From assembly GCA_030652715.1 (NCBI GenBank), contig JAUSQB010000243.1, positions 1-6,947 on the forward strand: a stretch of 6,947 nucleotides of DNA, read 5' to 3'. Positions 6,652-6,947 of the stretch are shown here, one piece after another; within the stretch, counting starts at the first letter, position 1, and every line of letters starts with the position of its first letter. The DNA comes from Rugosibacter sp. (lineage in GTDB: Bacteria > Pseudomonadota > Gammaproteobacteria > Burkholderiales > Rhodocyclaceae). The notes beneath the pieces were generated by a model, which was not told the origin of the DNA, ran no database searches, and saw nothing but the letters and a program-made list of their open reading frames with translations. The position numbers and the translations under genes are program-made.

Positions 6652-6947
6652 CTGTGCGGCGATTGATCTACACTTTAGTGGTGCTGGTGCTGCTGCCGTG
6701 GGCAGCTATCCACTTGCTTTGGCGCGCCAGACGGCAGAAAGAATATTTACACCATTGGGGCGAGCGCTGGGGGTTTTTCCCGCAACGAAAACCCGATCAG
6801 CAGCATCTCACGCCCACGCTATGGCTGCATGCCGTCTCGGTGGGCGAAACGCGTGCCGCGCAGCCGCTGGTCGCTGCCCTGCGTGAACGATACCCCGATC
6901 ATCGCATTGTGTTTACCCACATGACGCCGACCGGGCGCGCGGCTTCT
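6648..6947 (+). CDS. waaA: Kdo transferase, 5' part (cut by window edge)
   Basis: The first 100 codons of 3-deoxy-D-manno-octulosonic acid transferase are present and the frame is open to the right edge. WaaA (KdtA, GT30) transfers Kdo from CMP-Kdo to lipid IVA; whether it adds one or more Kdo units cannot be judged. Visible marks are an N-terminal membrane segment (about 6-25), RARRQKEYLHHWGERWGF (26-43, matching the family's R-x-R...Y...W-ERxG block), LWLHAVSVGETRAAQPL (58-74) with Glu67 in the position of the catalytic base, and THMTPTGRAAS (90-100). The ATG at 6648 overlaps the waaC stop by four bases and gives the usual short N-terminus before the membrane segment. No strong ribosome binding site is seen, consistent with coupling to waaC. 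Confidence 0.93.
   Translation, partial: MTVRRLIYTLVVLVLLPWAAIHLLWRARRQKEYLHHWGERWGFFPQRKPDQQHLTPTLWLHAVSVGETRAAQPLVAALRERYPDHRIVFTHMTPTGRAAS

Overview
The window looks like chromosomal DNA of a Gram-negative bacterium, most probably a betaproteobacterium. This is inferred from moderate-to-high GC, tightly packed genes, Can-type and WaaC/WaaA proteins close to proteobacterial family members, and lipopolysaccharide inner-core genes. I cannot name the genus. There are six protein genes and no recognisable tRNA, rRNA, CRISPR array, complete insertion sequence or phage gene.

Left part (+ strand, 1-2625): the 3' part of an AsmA-family envelope protein gene, whose N-terminus lies outside the window, overlaps by 4 bases (ATGA) a complete beta-carbonic anhydrase gene (can). 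The AsmA fragment begins with at least three tandem 44-residue repeats and ends in a charged helix with an 11-residue period.

Middle part (- strand, 5570-2723): a family 2 glycosyltransferase resembling WaaE/KdtX, followed 40 bases later by a large membrane-anchored CapD/WbpM-type nucleotide-sugar dehydratase/epimerase. This pair converges on can across a 97-base spacer with no strong terminator. The glycosyltransferase carries an apparent in-frame insertion of about 96 bases that folds as an imperfect palindrome. One end of this insertion resembles the can/dehydratase spacer, which suggests a small dispersed repeat.

Right part (+ strand, 5677-6947): waaC (heptosyltransferase I) and the start of waaA (Kdo transferase), overlapping by 4 bases (ATGA) and divergent from the glycosyltransferase. 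The waaA fragment runs off the right edge. A perfect TATAAT sits so close to the waaC start codon that a leaderless transcript is plausible.

Functionally, WaaA adds Kdo to lipid A and WaaC adds the first heptose. The WaaE-like enzyme probably adds a sugar to the core, and the CapD/WbpM-like enzyme probably makes a 6-deoxy amino sugar for a surface glycan. AsmA proteins belong to envelope lipid homeostasis. Most of the window is therefore cell-surface biogenesis, with carbonic anhydrase as the metabolic exception. I see no wholly new system. The points most worth checking are the palindromic coding insertion, the AsmA repeats and the waaC start.
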